From JBDRMV01 sp043825615 (GTDB lineage Bacteria; CG03): DNA of 64,000 nt. Position 1 is the first letter of the stretch; every line of letters starts with the position of its first letter. The stretch covers positions 1 through 64,000 of the forward strand of contig JBDRRS010000003.1 in the NCBI GenBank assembly GCA_043825615.1, in the 5' to 3' direction. The notes beneath the pieces were generated by a model, which was not told the origin of the DNA, ran no database searches, and saw nothing but the letters and a program-made list of their open reading frames with translations. Shown piece after piece: positions 1 to 8,435 of this stretch. The position numbers and the translations under genes are program-made.

Positions 1-141
1 GACGGGAAGTTATTAAAGCAGTTAGAGGAGTATAAGGTGACGGGAATTGATATCAGCGAAGGCGATGTGAACGAGGAGCTCGAGAAAATAGCTGCCGGAG
101 AAGTGAAAATAAAGAAAGCGGAACTGGAGATAATAAAATGA
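1..141 (+). CDS. C-terminal fragment of an unknown protein
   Basis: An open frame runs from the window edge to a TGA at 139-141 and encodes 46 residues. It is rich in Lys and Glu and ends in ELEIIK. It has no recognisable domain, and its start lies outside the window. The last 18 bases belong to a 19-base sequence that is repeated at 285-303, just where the next gene starts. This gene may therefore originally have been coupled directly to the FecR gene before the element between them was inserted. Function unknown. Confidence 0.55.
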   Translation, partial: DGKLLKQLEEYKVTGIDISEGDVNEELEKIAAGEVKIKKAELEIIK

Positions 142-303
142 GGACATACGGCATCACCTGCGAAACACGCTCACGGGAGAGGCTCGCACGCCACGGCGCA
201 CCTTCGGCTCCGCAGTCCTGCGGGCGTGCTGCAAAGCTCCTCGGACTGACGGGTTTCGCAGGCGACACCGTATATCCGGACCGGCTGGAGATAATAAAAT
301 GAG
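124..303. mobile_element. 160-bp hairpin element bounded by a 19-bp direct repeat
   Basis: The same 19 bases (CTGGAGATAATAAAATGAG) occur at 124-142 and 285-303. Between them, 146-169 and 250-273 form an imperfect inverted repeat, 20 of 24 positions matching. The inner part can pair further (GCACGCC near 187 with GGGCGTGC near 221), giving one long GC-rich hairpin. It has no credible reading frame. This looks like a non-autonomous palindromic element flanked by a target duplication. The second repeat copy supplies the ATG of the FecR gene, so the downstream start codon was preserved. A duplication made by other means is possible. Confidence 0.6.
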
Positions 304-1297
304 TGAAGAGGGAAGAGTGAAAAGGAAAGATAAAAAAAACAGTAGTAGGTTTGGTGTGGTCTACGGAATTTTATTGATTTTTAATTTTTCATTTTTAATT
401 TTAGATTCGGCGCGAAGTGCCGAGAGTCCGCTGGCTGTGCTGAGCAAGGCGGAAGGAAAAGTAAGGGTAATGAAACCGGAACAGGAAAAGTGGCTGACGG
501 GAAAAACGGGAATGTTTTTGTACGGGGGAGACAGGATAAAAACGGAAAAGAGTTCAAAGGCGGTAATAAATTTTATAAGCGGCGTAGAGATAAGCGTGAA
601 TGCGGAAACGGAATTTATGATAAAGGCGGAAGAGGATAAAGGTCAGAAGAAAGAGGAACTTGATTTAATATTTGGCGAACTGCTTTCAAAAGTGCCGAAG
701 GGCGGCGACTACAAAGTTAAGACCCCGCAGGCGGTTACGGCAGTGAGGGGAACGAAGTTCGGAGTGATCGCGGGCGGCGGCATGACGTCGGTGTATGTTC
801 TGGACGGAGAAGTGGACGTGTTTAACAGTTACGGAAAAATAAGCTGCCGGAAGGGCGAGAAAACCACGGTCGGGCCGGGCGCGGCCCCGACGGCGCCCGA
901 GGATATGAAAGAAGAAGATATGGAAAAACAGGCAGGATGGAGCGAGCCGGAGAAGGAAGATGTTGAGATTAAGATAGAACTTAAAAGTGAAAAAGGTTTT
1001 ATTGCGGGTCTGCCGCTGGAAGTGGAGCTTACTGCGGAAGGCTCGGATGACTACAAAGGCAAGATACAGGTAGAGACCACCCCGGATGATTTTAACGTTA
1101 CGAAGGTGATGCCGTGGACGGACGGAGCGCTGAAGTTCTACTGTATCAAGGAAACGGCCGGGCCCGCTGTTATAAACGTGACGGGGAAGGATATCAAGAC
1201 GATAGTGACCGCCGTAAACTTTGACGAGGCGCAAGAAAAGGAACTGCGGCTGGAACTGAATGACGACAGAAAACTGAAACTCAAATTTACGAAATAG
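299..1297 (+). CDS. FecR-domain membrane-anchored or exported protein
   Basis: A 332-residue protein with a basic N-terminus and a hydrophobic segment at about residues 18-37, which could be an anchor or signal peptide. A FecR domain spans roughly residues 50-190. Its hallmark, TPQAVTAVRGTKF at 142-154, is followed by a V-L-D-G-E-V strand. FecR domains are beta-rich periplasmic modules; some act in sigma/anti-sigma signalling, but stand-alone versions like this have no settled role. The C-terminal 130 residues are rich in Lys and Glu and resemble a beta-sandwich, unassigned. The hydrophobic segment is encoded by a low-complexity TTTTTAATTTTTCATTTTTAA tract. No sigma factor is nearby. Confidence 0.75.
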   Translation: MSEEGRVKRKDKKNSSRFGVVYGILLIFNFSFLILDSARSAESPLAVLSKAEGKVRVMKPEQEKWLTGKTGMFLYGGDRIKTEKSSKAVINFISGVEISVNAETEFMIKAEEDKGQKKEELDLIFGELLSKVPKGGDYKVKTPQAVTAVRGTKFGVIAGGGMTSVYVLDGEVDVFNSYGKISCRKGEKTTVGPGAAPTAPEDMKEEDMEKQAGWSEPEKEDVEIKIELKSEKGFIAGLPLEVELTAEGSDDYKGKIQVETTPDDFNVTKVMPWTDGALKFYCIKETAGPAVINVTGKDIKTIVTAVNFDEAQEKELRLELNDDRKLKLKFTK

Positions 1298-1314
1298 TTC
1301 TTAAAGATTTCAGG

Positions 1315-1386
1315 TTGAAAATAAAAAAGTAATTATATATAATTCTTCATCAAGGTAATGTAACGGCAAAGATTGCTCTGCCTTAC
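1315..1386 (+). promoter_or_regulatory. Sigma70-like promoter and 5' UTR hairpin
   Basis: TTGAAA at 1315-1320 and TATAAT at 1338-1343 are separated by 17 bases, a near-consensus housekeeping promoter. The transcript would start near 1350. In the leader, 1360-1368 can pair with 1379-1386 (GTAA/TTAC and GGCA/TGCC around a one-base bulge, 10-base loop). The hairpin ends just before the AAAGGAGG ribosome-binding site at 1388-1395. It could modulate access to that site; this is inference. Confidence 0.6.
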
Positions 1387-1404
1387 TAAAGGAGGATGAT
1401 AAAA

Positions 1405-2289
1405 ATGCCGGAAGAAGAACTTCAAAAACATTTGAAAGCTCTTGACGAAATGTGTTCAAAAGTCAGTTTCTCTTTAAAAGAGCAGGAGGTTTTTTCGCAG
1501 ATACTAAAAAGGTCGTGTGAAATACTGAACACGGAGGGAATGTCAATTCTTCTCCACACGCCCGGCTCCGACGTCCTTTCTTTTTACGCCGTTGCGGGAC
1601 CATCAAAAGAAGAAATCGTAAAACTTAAAAGCATTCCGCTTAAAGAGGGAATTGCCGGATGGGTTTACAATACGGGAAAATCCGTTTTCTTGAATGACCC
1701 TTATTCCCACCCGAAGTTTCTGCCGGAAGTTGATAACAAGACGGGTTTCAAGACGAAAAATATTATTTGCGTCCCGCTTATTTCCAGAATGCGTAAAATG
1801 GGAGCGCTGGAAATCGTAAACAAGAAGTCGGGAGGTTTTGTTCAGAATGACCTTTATTTTGCTCAGGCGCTGGCCGGGATAGTTTCAATGGTTTTGAGAA
1901 ACATAGGGCTTTTTACGGAACTCACCAACCAGAGGAATCTTATGAAAACGATTCTTGACAACATTCCCGGAGGTTTTATTGCGGTTGACGAGGGTGGGAA
2001 GATTATTGAGTTCAACACGGCCGCGGGAAGGATTCTCGGTTTTGGAGTAAGTGCCGCAAACACAAACATAAAGGACACTTTGAAAATGCAGAAAGAGATT
2101 ACGGATGTGCTTTCCAAAACGTATAAAGAAGGCAAAACCGGCAACCGGCTGGTTTTAAACACCTTGAAAACAAACGGCGAAAAATTGATTCTGGGCTACG
2201 GAACGATTTTGATAAAAACGAATGAGGGAAGAGTTATAGGAAGCGGTATTATATTTCAGGACCTGTCAAAGATACAGGGTCTGCCGTAG
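1405..2289 (+). CDS. GAF-PAS sensor protein without an output domain
   Basis: A cytoplasmic protein of 294 residues. Residues ~15-165 form a GAF domain (MSILLHTP, GIAGWVYNTGKSV, NIICVPLISR, GALEIVNKK). Residues ~175-290 form a PAS domain that begins at the typical linker LDNIPGGFIAVDEGGKIIEFN. GAF and PAS domains bind small ligands or mediate dimerisation. No kinase, GGDEF or HTH follows, so it must act through a partner. The start at 1405 is chosen over the in-frame ATG at 1396 because AAAGGAGG lies about 9 bases before 1405 and would abut 1396. It has its own promoter. Confidence 0.8.
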   Translation: MPEEELQKHLKALDEMCSKVSFSLKEQEVFSQILKRSCEILNTEGMSILLHTPGSDVLSFYAVAGPSKEEIVKLKSIPLKEGIAGWVYNTGKSVFLNDPYSHPKFLPEVDNKTGFKTKNIICVPLISRMRKMGALEIVNKKSGGFVQNDLYFAQALAGIVSMVLRNIGLFTELTNQRNLMKTILDNIPGGFIAVDEGGKIIEFNTAAGRILGFGVSAANTNIKDTLKMQKEITDVLSKTYKEGKTGNRLVLNTLKTNGEKLILGYGTILIKTNEGRVIGSGIIFQDLSKIQGLP

Positions 2290-2315
2290 AAAAAGAATGG
2301 GGATAATACTTTGGA

Positions 2316-2346
2316 GAAAAATGTCATATTGTAAAGCACCGTCCCC
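2316..2346. repeat. Palindromic-family repeat, copy 1
   Basis: The 31-base sequence GAAAAATGTCATATT plus GTAAAGCACCGTCCCC recurs at 19546-19596, where 20 bases are inserted in its middle. The GGGGAC-GGTGCTTTA half recurs in reverse orientation at 55436-55451. All three lie at gene junctions. This resembles REP-type repeats that spread with Y1 (RAYT) transposases; none is encoded here. Confidence 0.6.
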
Positions 2347-2357
2347 CACAGATAAAA

Positions 2358-3011
2358 ATGGCGAAACAGTGGGTTAAAAAAGAACTGAAGAAAGATCCGC
2401 TTGTAGCGGTTACGTCGTTCGTCTATGAATTTATCAGAAAGAATTCGCAGACATCGCTGATTATTCTGGTGGTTTTTGTCGTCGCGGCTGTCTTTTCCGT
2501 CCTGCTCTTGTCCGCACGCAGAAAAAATATTAACAGCGGTTTTGCCAAACTCGTAAGAGCCGAGTCCGTAATATACTCCGACCCGTATCTTTCACTCTCT
2601 CTCTGCGACAGGGTAATTTCGGAATTTCACGCCTCGCCGGATCTGACTTCTCTCGCTCTTTACATAAAAGGCAACGCTCTGTTTACGAAAGAGGACTACG
2701 AGGGCGCTCTGGCCGTTTACAGGTCCGCTCTTGATTCGATCGACAACAGTTTAAAACCCGATGTCTTTTTTTCAATCGCAAAAACCGAGGAGGCGCTGAA
2801 CAGATTTGAGGCCGCGCTGAACTCCTATCAGCAGTTCCTAACCGATTTTGACAGGCATTATTTGTCCCCCGAGGCATACCTTTCGTCTGCGAGGATACTT
2901 ATTAAAGAAAATCAGCCGGCTCAGGCGCAGCAGTACATAGAAGTGATAAAAGGAAGGTTTCAGGGGACGAAATGGGCTGACTATGCAGAGGAACTCGGTA
3001 CAAAAAAGTGA
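2358..3011 (+). CDS. TPR protein with one membrane anchor
   Basis: 217 residues. A positively charged N-terminus of about 30 residues is followed by one transmembrane helix (about 32-54, SLIILVVFVVAAVFSVLLLS) and a TPR-rich C-terminal domain (about 65-215). The layout resembles YfgM-like and Bat-operon TPR proteins, whose TPR domain serves as a protein-interaction platform. The gene overlaps the following DUF58 gene by 29 bases, and a vWA protein comes next, so it probably belongs to a Bat-type cluster. Its upstream region holds a short interspersed repeat (2316-2346). The exact partner is unknown. Confidence 0.7.
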   Translation: MAKQWVKKELKKDPLVAVTSFVYEFIRKNSQTSLIILVVFVVAAVFSVLLLSARRKNINSGFAKLVRAESVIYSDPYLSLSLCDRVISEFHASPDLTSLALYIKGNALFTKEDYEGALAVYRSALDSIDNSLKPDVFFSIAKTEEALNRFEAALNSYQQFLTDFDRHYLSPEAYLSSARILIKENQPAQAQQYIEVIKGRFQGTKWADYAEELGTKK

Positions 3012-3891
3012 ATTCCTGAAGCCGGAAATTATCGCGAAGATTTCCCGTCTCGGTTTTACAAAAAAAATTCTCTGCGAGGGTACCGTTTCAGGGCGTCACG
3101 CAGCCCCCTACAGGGGTTATTCCTCTGAATTTCTGGCGTTCCGGCCGTACACACAGGGAGACGACATAAGGTATCTTGACTGGAAGATTTTCGGGCGGTC
3201 GGAAAAGTTTTTTATCCGGCAGTTTGAACAGGAAACGAATATGCGCTCATGCGTTGTCTTTGACAAGTCGGCTTCAATGGACTTCCGCTCTTCCGGAATA
3301 AGCAAAATTGACTATGCCAAAATTCTGGCTTCGACACTTGCTTATATTCTGATAAAAAGAGGCGACAGCGTCGGGTTTTCCTCCGTCTCCGATGAAGTGG
3401 AGGAATTTCTCCCGAATTCGCGGGCAACAAAACATCTTTCGAAACTCCTTACAAAAATTTCCGAAATAAAAGCATCGGGGCGGACTAATATCGCGCAAAC
3501 TCTGAGGGATATAGGTTCGAAGATTAGAAGGAGAACTCTTATCATTTTGATTTCCGACCTGCTGACGGAACCGTCTGCGGTTATGAAAGCGGTCAGGAAT
3601 TTTATTCATCAGAAACACAGTTTTGTCGTGTTTCAGGTGATTGACCCTTTCGAATTTGACCTCCCGCCGGGCGACAGATTCCTTTTTAAGGATAAAGAAA
3701 CACAGGAAAAGGTAGCGATTAATGTCAAAAAGTCATCGCAGAGATACAGAAAGCAGTTTCAGAAGTTTATCGAAGGCATAGAAAATTCTCTTAAAAACTG
3801 CGGCGCGGGATATTTCAGGTTCAATACCGGCATAAGCGCCGAGGCGGGAATTCCCGAAGGGCTCTGCAGGACGGGTTTCTCCTTCAGGTAA
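2983..3891 (+). CDS. DUF58 (vWA-like) protein of the Bat/MoxR class
   Basis: 302 residues. The DUF58 signature is clear: an N-terminal GRHAAPYRGYSSEF stretch, then RPYTQGDDIRYLDWKIFGR, and a MIDAS-like DxSxS motif in VVFDKSASMDF. DUF58 proteins usually work with a MoxR-family AAA ATPase and membrane vWA proteins in envelope stress or complex assembly. The start overlaps the TPR gene and the stop overlaps the next start (TAATG). No moxR gene lies in the window, so the ATPase must be elsewhere or absent. Confidence 0.85.
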   Translation: MQRNSVQKSEFLKPEIIAKISRLGFTKKILCEGTVSGRHAAPYRGYSSEFLAFRPYTQGDDIRYLDWKIFGRSEKFFIRQFEQETNMRSCVVFDKSASMDFRSSGISKIDYAKILASTLAYILIKRGDSVGFSSVSDEVEEFLPNSRATKHLSKLLTKISEIKASGRTNIAQTLRDIGSKIRRRTLIILISDLLTEPSAVMKAVRNFIHQKHSFVVFQVIDPFEFDLPPGDRFLFKDKETQEKVAINVKKSSQRYRKQFQKFIEGIENSLKNCGAGYFRFNTGISAEAGIPEGLCRTGFSFR

Positions 3892-5840
3892 TGCTTAGGT
3901 TTCTGAACCCTGCGACTCTCTACTTTCTTCCGCTGGCTCTTCTTCCCGTTATCATTCACCTTCTCACGAGGAAAAAAGCGGTGCCCTTTGCGTTTCCTTC
4001 GATTTTTCTGCTGAAAAAGGACGCTCTGGCCAGGACCGTAAATCTGAATTTGATAAACATAATTCTTCTGCTTCTGAGAACGCTGATAATAATTCTGCTC
4101 GTTCTTTTTTTTGCAGCGCCTTCCGTCGTTTTCCTGAAGGCAAAAAAAGGCGTAAAATCCGCCGCGGTTTTTCTTGATTACTCCTATTCAATGAACCGGA
4201 GATTTCTCGAGACGACCGTCTGGAAAGAGTCCCTCGCGGCGGTTTCCCGGATAATGGATGTTTGGCGCGCCGAAAATATCAGTGTTTTTACTTTCAATAA
4301 AAAAGTTTTTTTTGAGGGAAGGGGCGGCGCAGCGCTCTCAATTCTCCGCCGGAAGGAAAAACCATATATTGAATCGGGACAGGCAGGTAAGGAAATTGCG
4401 CAGATAATCCGCAGAAACAGGGATATCGGTTCGGTTTTTATCATTTCGGACTTCGGCAGGAATACTTTCATAAATCCGGTTGAAGCGGCTGCCGCCGGTA
4501 AGATTACCTGTTTTAAGATGGGCAGCCCCGGCCGTAATTTTTTTGTAGAGGGTTTCAGCCCCCGGGAAGATGCCGTTTCCGTCCGCCTGAAAGCAATTCC
4601 GCCGGCCGAGGCCGATTACTCCGTTTATCTTTATTCGGAGGGGAAGAAAATTAACCAGTCGTCTGTCCCGGCGGGAGCGGCAAAAGCGCTTCTTATGACG
4701 CAGGGAAAATTGAGCGGCAGGATTTTGCTTTCAAACGAAGATATCCTTCCCTGCGACAATGTCTTTTATTTTTCTCTCCCGAGAAGAAATACGCTGCAGG
4801 TCCCCTGCCTGAACGGTTCGCCGAGCATGAATGCCGTAAAGAACGAGACGTATTTTTTGAGGAAAATTTTTGAACAGGTTCCGTTCCTCGACCTGAATGT
4901 TGTGACGGACAAAGAAGTTTTTTTTGATAATTACGGGAATTCAAAAGCGGGAATCATTTGCAATGTTGACGCTATTACGGAAAAGCAGGGGGGCATCCTG
5001 CGACGGCAGGTACTTAACGGAGGAATTTTAATCGTGTTTTTAGGCGAGAAAACCGATGTTGACGTTCTGAACTCAGTTATGCCCGATATTCTGCCCGCGT
5101 ACATTTATCCGGTGAAGGAGGAAAAACTTCTCGGCATGGAATACATTTCTGCGCCGTGGCTGAAGAAAGATTTAAGTTCTTTGCATTTTACCGAATTCAG
5201 AGCTGAAAAATATTTCCCGGTTCTGCCCTGCGAGGGCGCCTCAGTTATAATGAAATCCGGCGGCAACCCGGTCTGTGTCGCGAAGGCATTCGGCGAGGGC
5301 GGCGTGATTCTTTTCTCTGTTTCAAGCGATATGGACTTTTCAAATCTTCCCGTTCAGACGGGTTTTCCCGCTTTTATTCTGGCATCGATGAATTATTTTA
5401 TCTGGGAGAAAAACGAATTCAGGCGGAATTATTTTATCGGCGACAGAGTCGAGGACCCGGACCCGCGCGCAAAACTCTTTTCAGGGAGTAAGGAAATATC
5501 ACTTTCAAAGGAAATAAGAGACAATCAAATTTTATTCGTTTCTCCGCCGCTTGACGAAACGGGGTTGTACAGCGTTAAAACCGGCCGAGGCGGAGGAGGC
5601 ACAGGTCCGGATGAAAAAATCATTTCCGTAAATTTAAGAAGGGGTTCTGAAAACGACCTCACGGGAATGAGCGAACGCGCTATCGGGAAAATATTTCCGG
5701 GTGCGGATGTCTTTAATATAAAAAATCCCGCACGCGATATCCCGCTTATTTTATCGGGAAAACCGCTTCGGAATTTTCTTCTGCTTGCATGCCTTCTTTT
5801 GTTTCTTGCCGAATGCGCAATTTCCGTATTGTGGATATAG
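3891..5840 (+). CDS. BatA-like membrane protein with vWA domain
   Basis: 649 residues. The N-terminus matches the BatA-type double-membrane-span module: FLNPATLYFLPLALLPVIIH, a polar loop with RKKAVPFAFPS, then a second hydrophobic helix at about 53-75. A vWA domain follows with a MIDAS-like DYSYSMN near residue 98. The large middle region has predicted beta structure, and the last ~25 residues form another membrane helix. This suggests an inner-membrane protein with a large periplasmic part, typical of COG-type aerotolerance-like vWA proteins in Bacteroidota and Planctomycetota. It closes the TPR-DUF58-vWA cluster. Substrate unknown. Confidence 0.8.
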   Translation: MLRFLNPATLYFLPLALLPVIIHLLTRKKAVPFAFPSIFLLKKDALARTVNLNLINIILLLLRTLIIILLVLFFAAPSVVFLKAKKGVKSAAVFLDYSYSMNRRFLETTVWKESLAAVSRIMDVWRAENISVFTFNKKVFFEGRGGAALSILRRKEKPYIESGQAGKEIAQIIRRNRDIGSVFIISDFGRNTFINPVEAAAAGKITCFKMGSPGRNFFVEGFSPREDAVSVRLKAIPPAEADYSVYLYSEGKKINQSSVPAGAAKALLMTQGKLSGRILLSNEDILPCDNVFYFSLPRRNTLQVPCLNGSPSMNAVKNETYFLRKIFEQVPFLDLNVVTDKEVFFDNYGNSKAGIICNVDAITEKQGGILRRQVLNGGILIVFLGEKTDVDVLNSVMPDILPAYIYPVKEEKLLGMEYISAPWLKKDLSSLHFTEFRAEKYFPVLPCEGASVIMKSGGNPVCVAKAFGEGGVILFSVSSDMDFSNLPVQTGFPAFILASMNYFIWEKNEFRRNYFIGDRVEDPDPRAKLFSGSKEISLSKEIRDNQILFVSPPLDETGLYSVKTGRGGGGTGPDEKIISVNLRRGSENDLTGMSERAIGKIFPGADVFNIKNPARDIPLILSGKPLRNFLLLACLLLFLAECAISVLWI

Positions 5841-5853
5841 CCTAATAAACATT

Positions 5854-5881
5854 TTGCTTTTTGTTGGATTTATGCTACAAT
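5854..5881 (+). promoter_or_regulatory. Possible promoter for the nitronate monooxygenase gene
   Basis: TTGCTT at 5854-5859 and TACAAT at 5876-5881 are separated by 16 bases. They lie in an AT-rich gap between the vWA gene and the next start at 5915. Both hexamers match consensus moderately, so this is only a suggestion. Confidence 0.4.
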
Positions 5882-5914
5882 TACCAAAGTTTGAAAAATA
5901 GGAAGGGTGCTTTT

Positions 5915-7003
5915 ATGGAAAAACTGCCGGATTTAATTATCGGGGATTTGAAGATAAACCCTCCGATTGTGCAGGGAGGGATGGGCGTGAGGATTTCACT
6001 GTCAAAATTGGCATCCGCAGTCGCTAACGAAGGCGGTGTCGGTACCATTGCGACCGCGCTTATAGGCGGGCTGAAAAGTCATTTCTCCATGGACGAACAC
6101 GAACTTGCGGACATAAAAGAGGTAATTGACCAGATAAGGAAAGCAAAAACGCTTACGACAGGGGTAATTGCAGTGAATGTTATGGTTGCCCTTACCAATT
6201 ATCCTTCGCTGGTGCAGGCATCGGCGAAGGAAGGTATAGACATAGTTTTTTCGGGCGCGGGGCTGCCGCTGAGTTTACCGAAACTTGTTGAAGGTACGAA
6301 AACAAAAATCTGCCCGATAGTATCTTCGGGCAGGGCAGCGGAAATTATCTGCAGGAACTGGATAAGAAAATACAACTATGTTCCCGACGGGATTGTGGTT
6401 GAAGGCCCGCTTGCCGGCGGTCACCTCGGTTTCAGTTTCAAAGAATTGGAAAATGAAACCGCAATGCCGAAACTGGAAGACATTGTCGTTGAAGTCGTCA
6501 AAGTCGCTCAGAAATACGGGAATGAACAAAAAAGAAAAATCCCCGTTATTGCCGCCGGCGGGATATACGACGGCAAAGATATTGCCCGCTTTTTGAAACT
6601 GGGCGCATCCGGAGTGCAGATGGCTACGCGGTTTGCGGCCACTTACGAATGTGATGCTGCGGAGGAATTCAAGCAGGCATACATAAACGCAAAAAAAGAA
6701 GACCTTACTATCATTCGCAGTCCTGTCGGAATGCCCGGCCGGGCAATACAGAATAAATTTCTCGACAGAGCGAAGAGAGGTGAAGTTAAATTCAATTGCT
6801 CTTACCAGTGTTTAAAAACCTGTAATCCGGTAACCTCGCCTTATTGTATTGCCGATGCGTTAATTAATGCCGCCAAGGGGGATTTGGAAAACGGATTTGT
6901 ATTTGTCGGTTCTAATACGGACAAAGTTGACAGAATTGTATCGGTTAAAGATCTGATGAAAGAGCTGGTGGAAGAAGCGGAAGCCACTATCTCAGAGTTC
7001 TGA
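5915..7003 (+). CDS. FMN-dependent nitronate monooxygenase / FabK-type oxidoreductase
   Basis: 362 residues with a TIM-barrel flavoprotein pattern: PPIVQGGMGVRIS near the N-terminus, GIVVEGPLAGGHLG, then IPVIAAGGIYDGKDIARFLKLGASGVQMATRF, which is the FMN-phosphate site region. Members either oxidise alkyl nitronates or act as enoyl-ACP reductase II (FabK). A cysteine-rich segment (CSYQCLKTCNPVTSPYC) near residue 300 marks the clostridial-type subgroup. The start at 5915 has GGAAGGG nearby; an upstream in-frame ATG lacks a ribosome site. No other fatty-acid reductase is in the window, so a FabK role is possible but unproven. The gene converges with, and overlaps, the minus-strand gene end by 17 bases. 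Confidence 0.85.
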   Translation: MEKLPDLIIGDLKINPPIVQGGMGVRISLSKLASAVANEGGVGTIATALIGGLKSHFSMDEHELADIKEVIDQIRKAKTLTTGVIAVNVMVALTNYPSLVQASAKEGIDIVFSGAGLPLSLPKLVEGTKTKICPIVSSGRAAEIICRNWIRKYNYVPDGIVVEGPLAGGHLGFSFKELENETAMPKLEDIVVEVVKVAQKYGNEQKRKIPVIAAGGIYDGKDIARFLKLGASGVQMATRFAATYECDAAEEFKQAYINAKKEDLTIIRSPVGMPGRAIQNKFLDRAKRGEVKFNCSYQCLKTCNPVTSPYCIADALINAAKGDLENGFVFVGSNTDKVDRIVSVKDLMKELVEEAEATISEF

Positions 7004-8399
7004 CTGTCAGAAAGATTTTTTTACCTTTCCCGACGGTAACATCGTTTATTACTTTTTCGCCGATGGTATTTCCGCCTCTGTCCTTCGGGTATAATCTTAA
7101 ATGGTAGGTTCCCTCTTTTACGGGAATTCTCGCGATGCCGATTTCGGCGGGTAGCGTTCCCCACGTCCTTAAATCGGCGATTTCCGTCGCCGCGCCGACC
7201 GCCCGCAAAGCCCCGCCGACGAGCATACCTGTGAGTTCTCCTCTTTTCTTTTTTGTTTCTTCTTCCGCTTTTTGGGCGAGAACATGTTTTGTCCACGCTC
7301 TTGCGATTGCTTTTGCCCGTATTCTTGCAATTCTGTCGGACAGGTTTTTCATCGCGAGCCGCGAGATATCGGAGACCTTTTCCGTGGTGCTCTCGTATTC
7401 TCCGCCGGATACGGCGACCTCTATTTTTCCCGTTTTGAATTCCGGCTGGATGTACTGCGGAAACGCGACGCGGAATTGTTTTTTTGAAGTGAAACCCCTC
7501 GCTGCCGCTCTGGCCTGCTCAACGTCAGTTGCGTCTTTTCCCGAGACCTTAACGCTCTCGGCATAAGCCCACCCGTCGCTGAATGAGACCTCTATAAAAT
7601 GGTTTATTTTCTGGGGCGCCGGCCCGTTCAGATGTATCAGGATAATCTCGGATGACTCCTTTCTTCGTTCCGCCTTCACTTTGTATTTTTTTTCAAACCA
7701 GTCAGTGTCGTCGGAAAACCCGAGTTTTTCAGCGCAGAGGATTGCGCTCTTAATCAAACTTTCGGGTGCGCCGCATCCGATGACCTGCTGCATTTCCTCG
7801 TACGCCGCTATTGCTTTTTTGTATTCGATGAGGGCGTCGTTTGTCTCGCCGCTTCCTTCATACAGAATGCCCATTATGTACCGGATGGCAGGGTCTTCCT
7901 TGTAAACGGTTTTGTGTCCGTAATTTGTCTGGAGCGTTTTCAGGAAATGGTTCAGCTGTCTTGCCTCAACAAGGGCTTCATCCGTTTCTCCGACGGCTGC
8001 GTAATTTACCGCTTTGAAAAAGTAAATCAAAGCCCTTTCAAAGTCCTCGCCGTAATACGGTCTCATGGAATCGTTTATGAGAAAGGTGGCCGCTTCTTTC
8101 GTTACGCTTTTGGTGAAGTAATCGTCGGCAATCTGCTTCGCTTTTTCAAACGATTTGTTGCTCTCCGTGAAGTTCCCTGCAAGGTGGTTCAGCAAGCCGT
8201 AGTCAAGAAAATAAAGCAGGGTATTTCTGGACGGATAATATTTTTTTCTGTTCTTTTGAATTTCGCCGACTGCGCCGGCATAATTATCTGACATCAGTTT
8301 TGAATCAATTTTCTGATAAAAACTGGGCGGCGAGCAGCCGAAAAGAGTGAAGAGTAAAGAGTGAACAGCGAAGAATAAAAACAAATTGACCTTTTTCAT
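6987..8399 (-). CDS. COG3014-like lipoprotein with TPR region
   Basis: 470 residues from the chosen ATG. It begins with a lipoprotein signal ending in the lipobox LFGC (Cys about residue 22). The TPR-like N-terminal half is followed by a domain with QKINHFIEVSFSDGWAY and a Gly-rich GELTGMLVGGALRAVGAATE stretch. This pattern recalls an uncharacterised conserved lipoprotein family (COG3014) often found beside LpoB-like proteins, as here. The start at 8399 is preferred over a GTG 24 bases upstream because it places the hydrophobic core properly. Its signal region is encoded by a TTCACTCTTTACTCTTCAC-like tract. Role unknown; envelope assembly is plausible. Confidence 0.7.
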   Translation of the reverse strand: MKKVNLFLFFAVHSLLFTLFGCSPPSFYQKIDSKLMSDNYAGAVGEIQKNRKKYYPSRNTLLYFLDYGLLNHLAGNFTESNKSFEKAKQIADDYFTKSVTKEAATFLINDSMRPYYGEDFERALIYFFKAVNYAAVGETDEALVEARQLNHFLKTLQTNYGHKTVYKEDPAIRYIMGILYEGSGETNDALIEYKKAIAAYEEMQQVIGCGAPESLIKSAILCAEKLGFSDDTDWFEKKYKVKAERRKESSEIILIHLNGPAPQKINHFIEVSFSDGWAYAESVKVSGKDATDVEQARAAARGFTSKKQFRVAFPQYIQPEFKTGKIEVAVSGGEYESTTEKVSDISRLAMKNLSDRIARIRAKAIARAWTKHVLAQKAEEETKKKRGELTGMLVGGALRAVGAATEIADLRTWGTLPAEIGIARIPVKEGTYHLRLYPKDRGGNTIGEKVINDVTVGKGKKIFLTVRTLR

Positions 8400-8435
8400 T
8401 TCACATTGCACTTTGCGTTTCACACTTCAGGATGT

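Noticed and set aside
686..1234. Long minus-strand open frame within the FecR gene
   Set aside because: It is the antisense shadow of a well-supported gene; its translation is Arg/His-rich without any domain.
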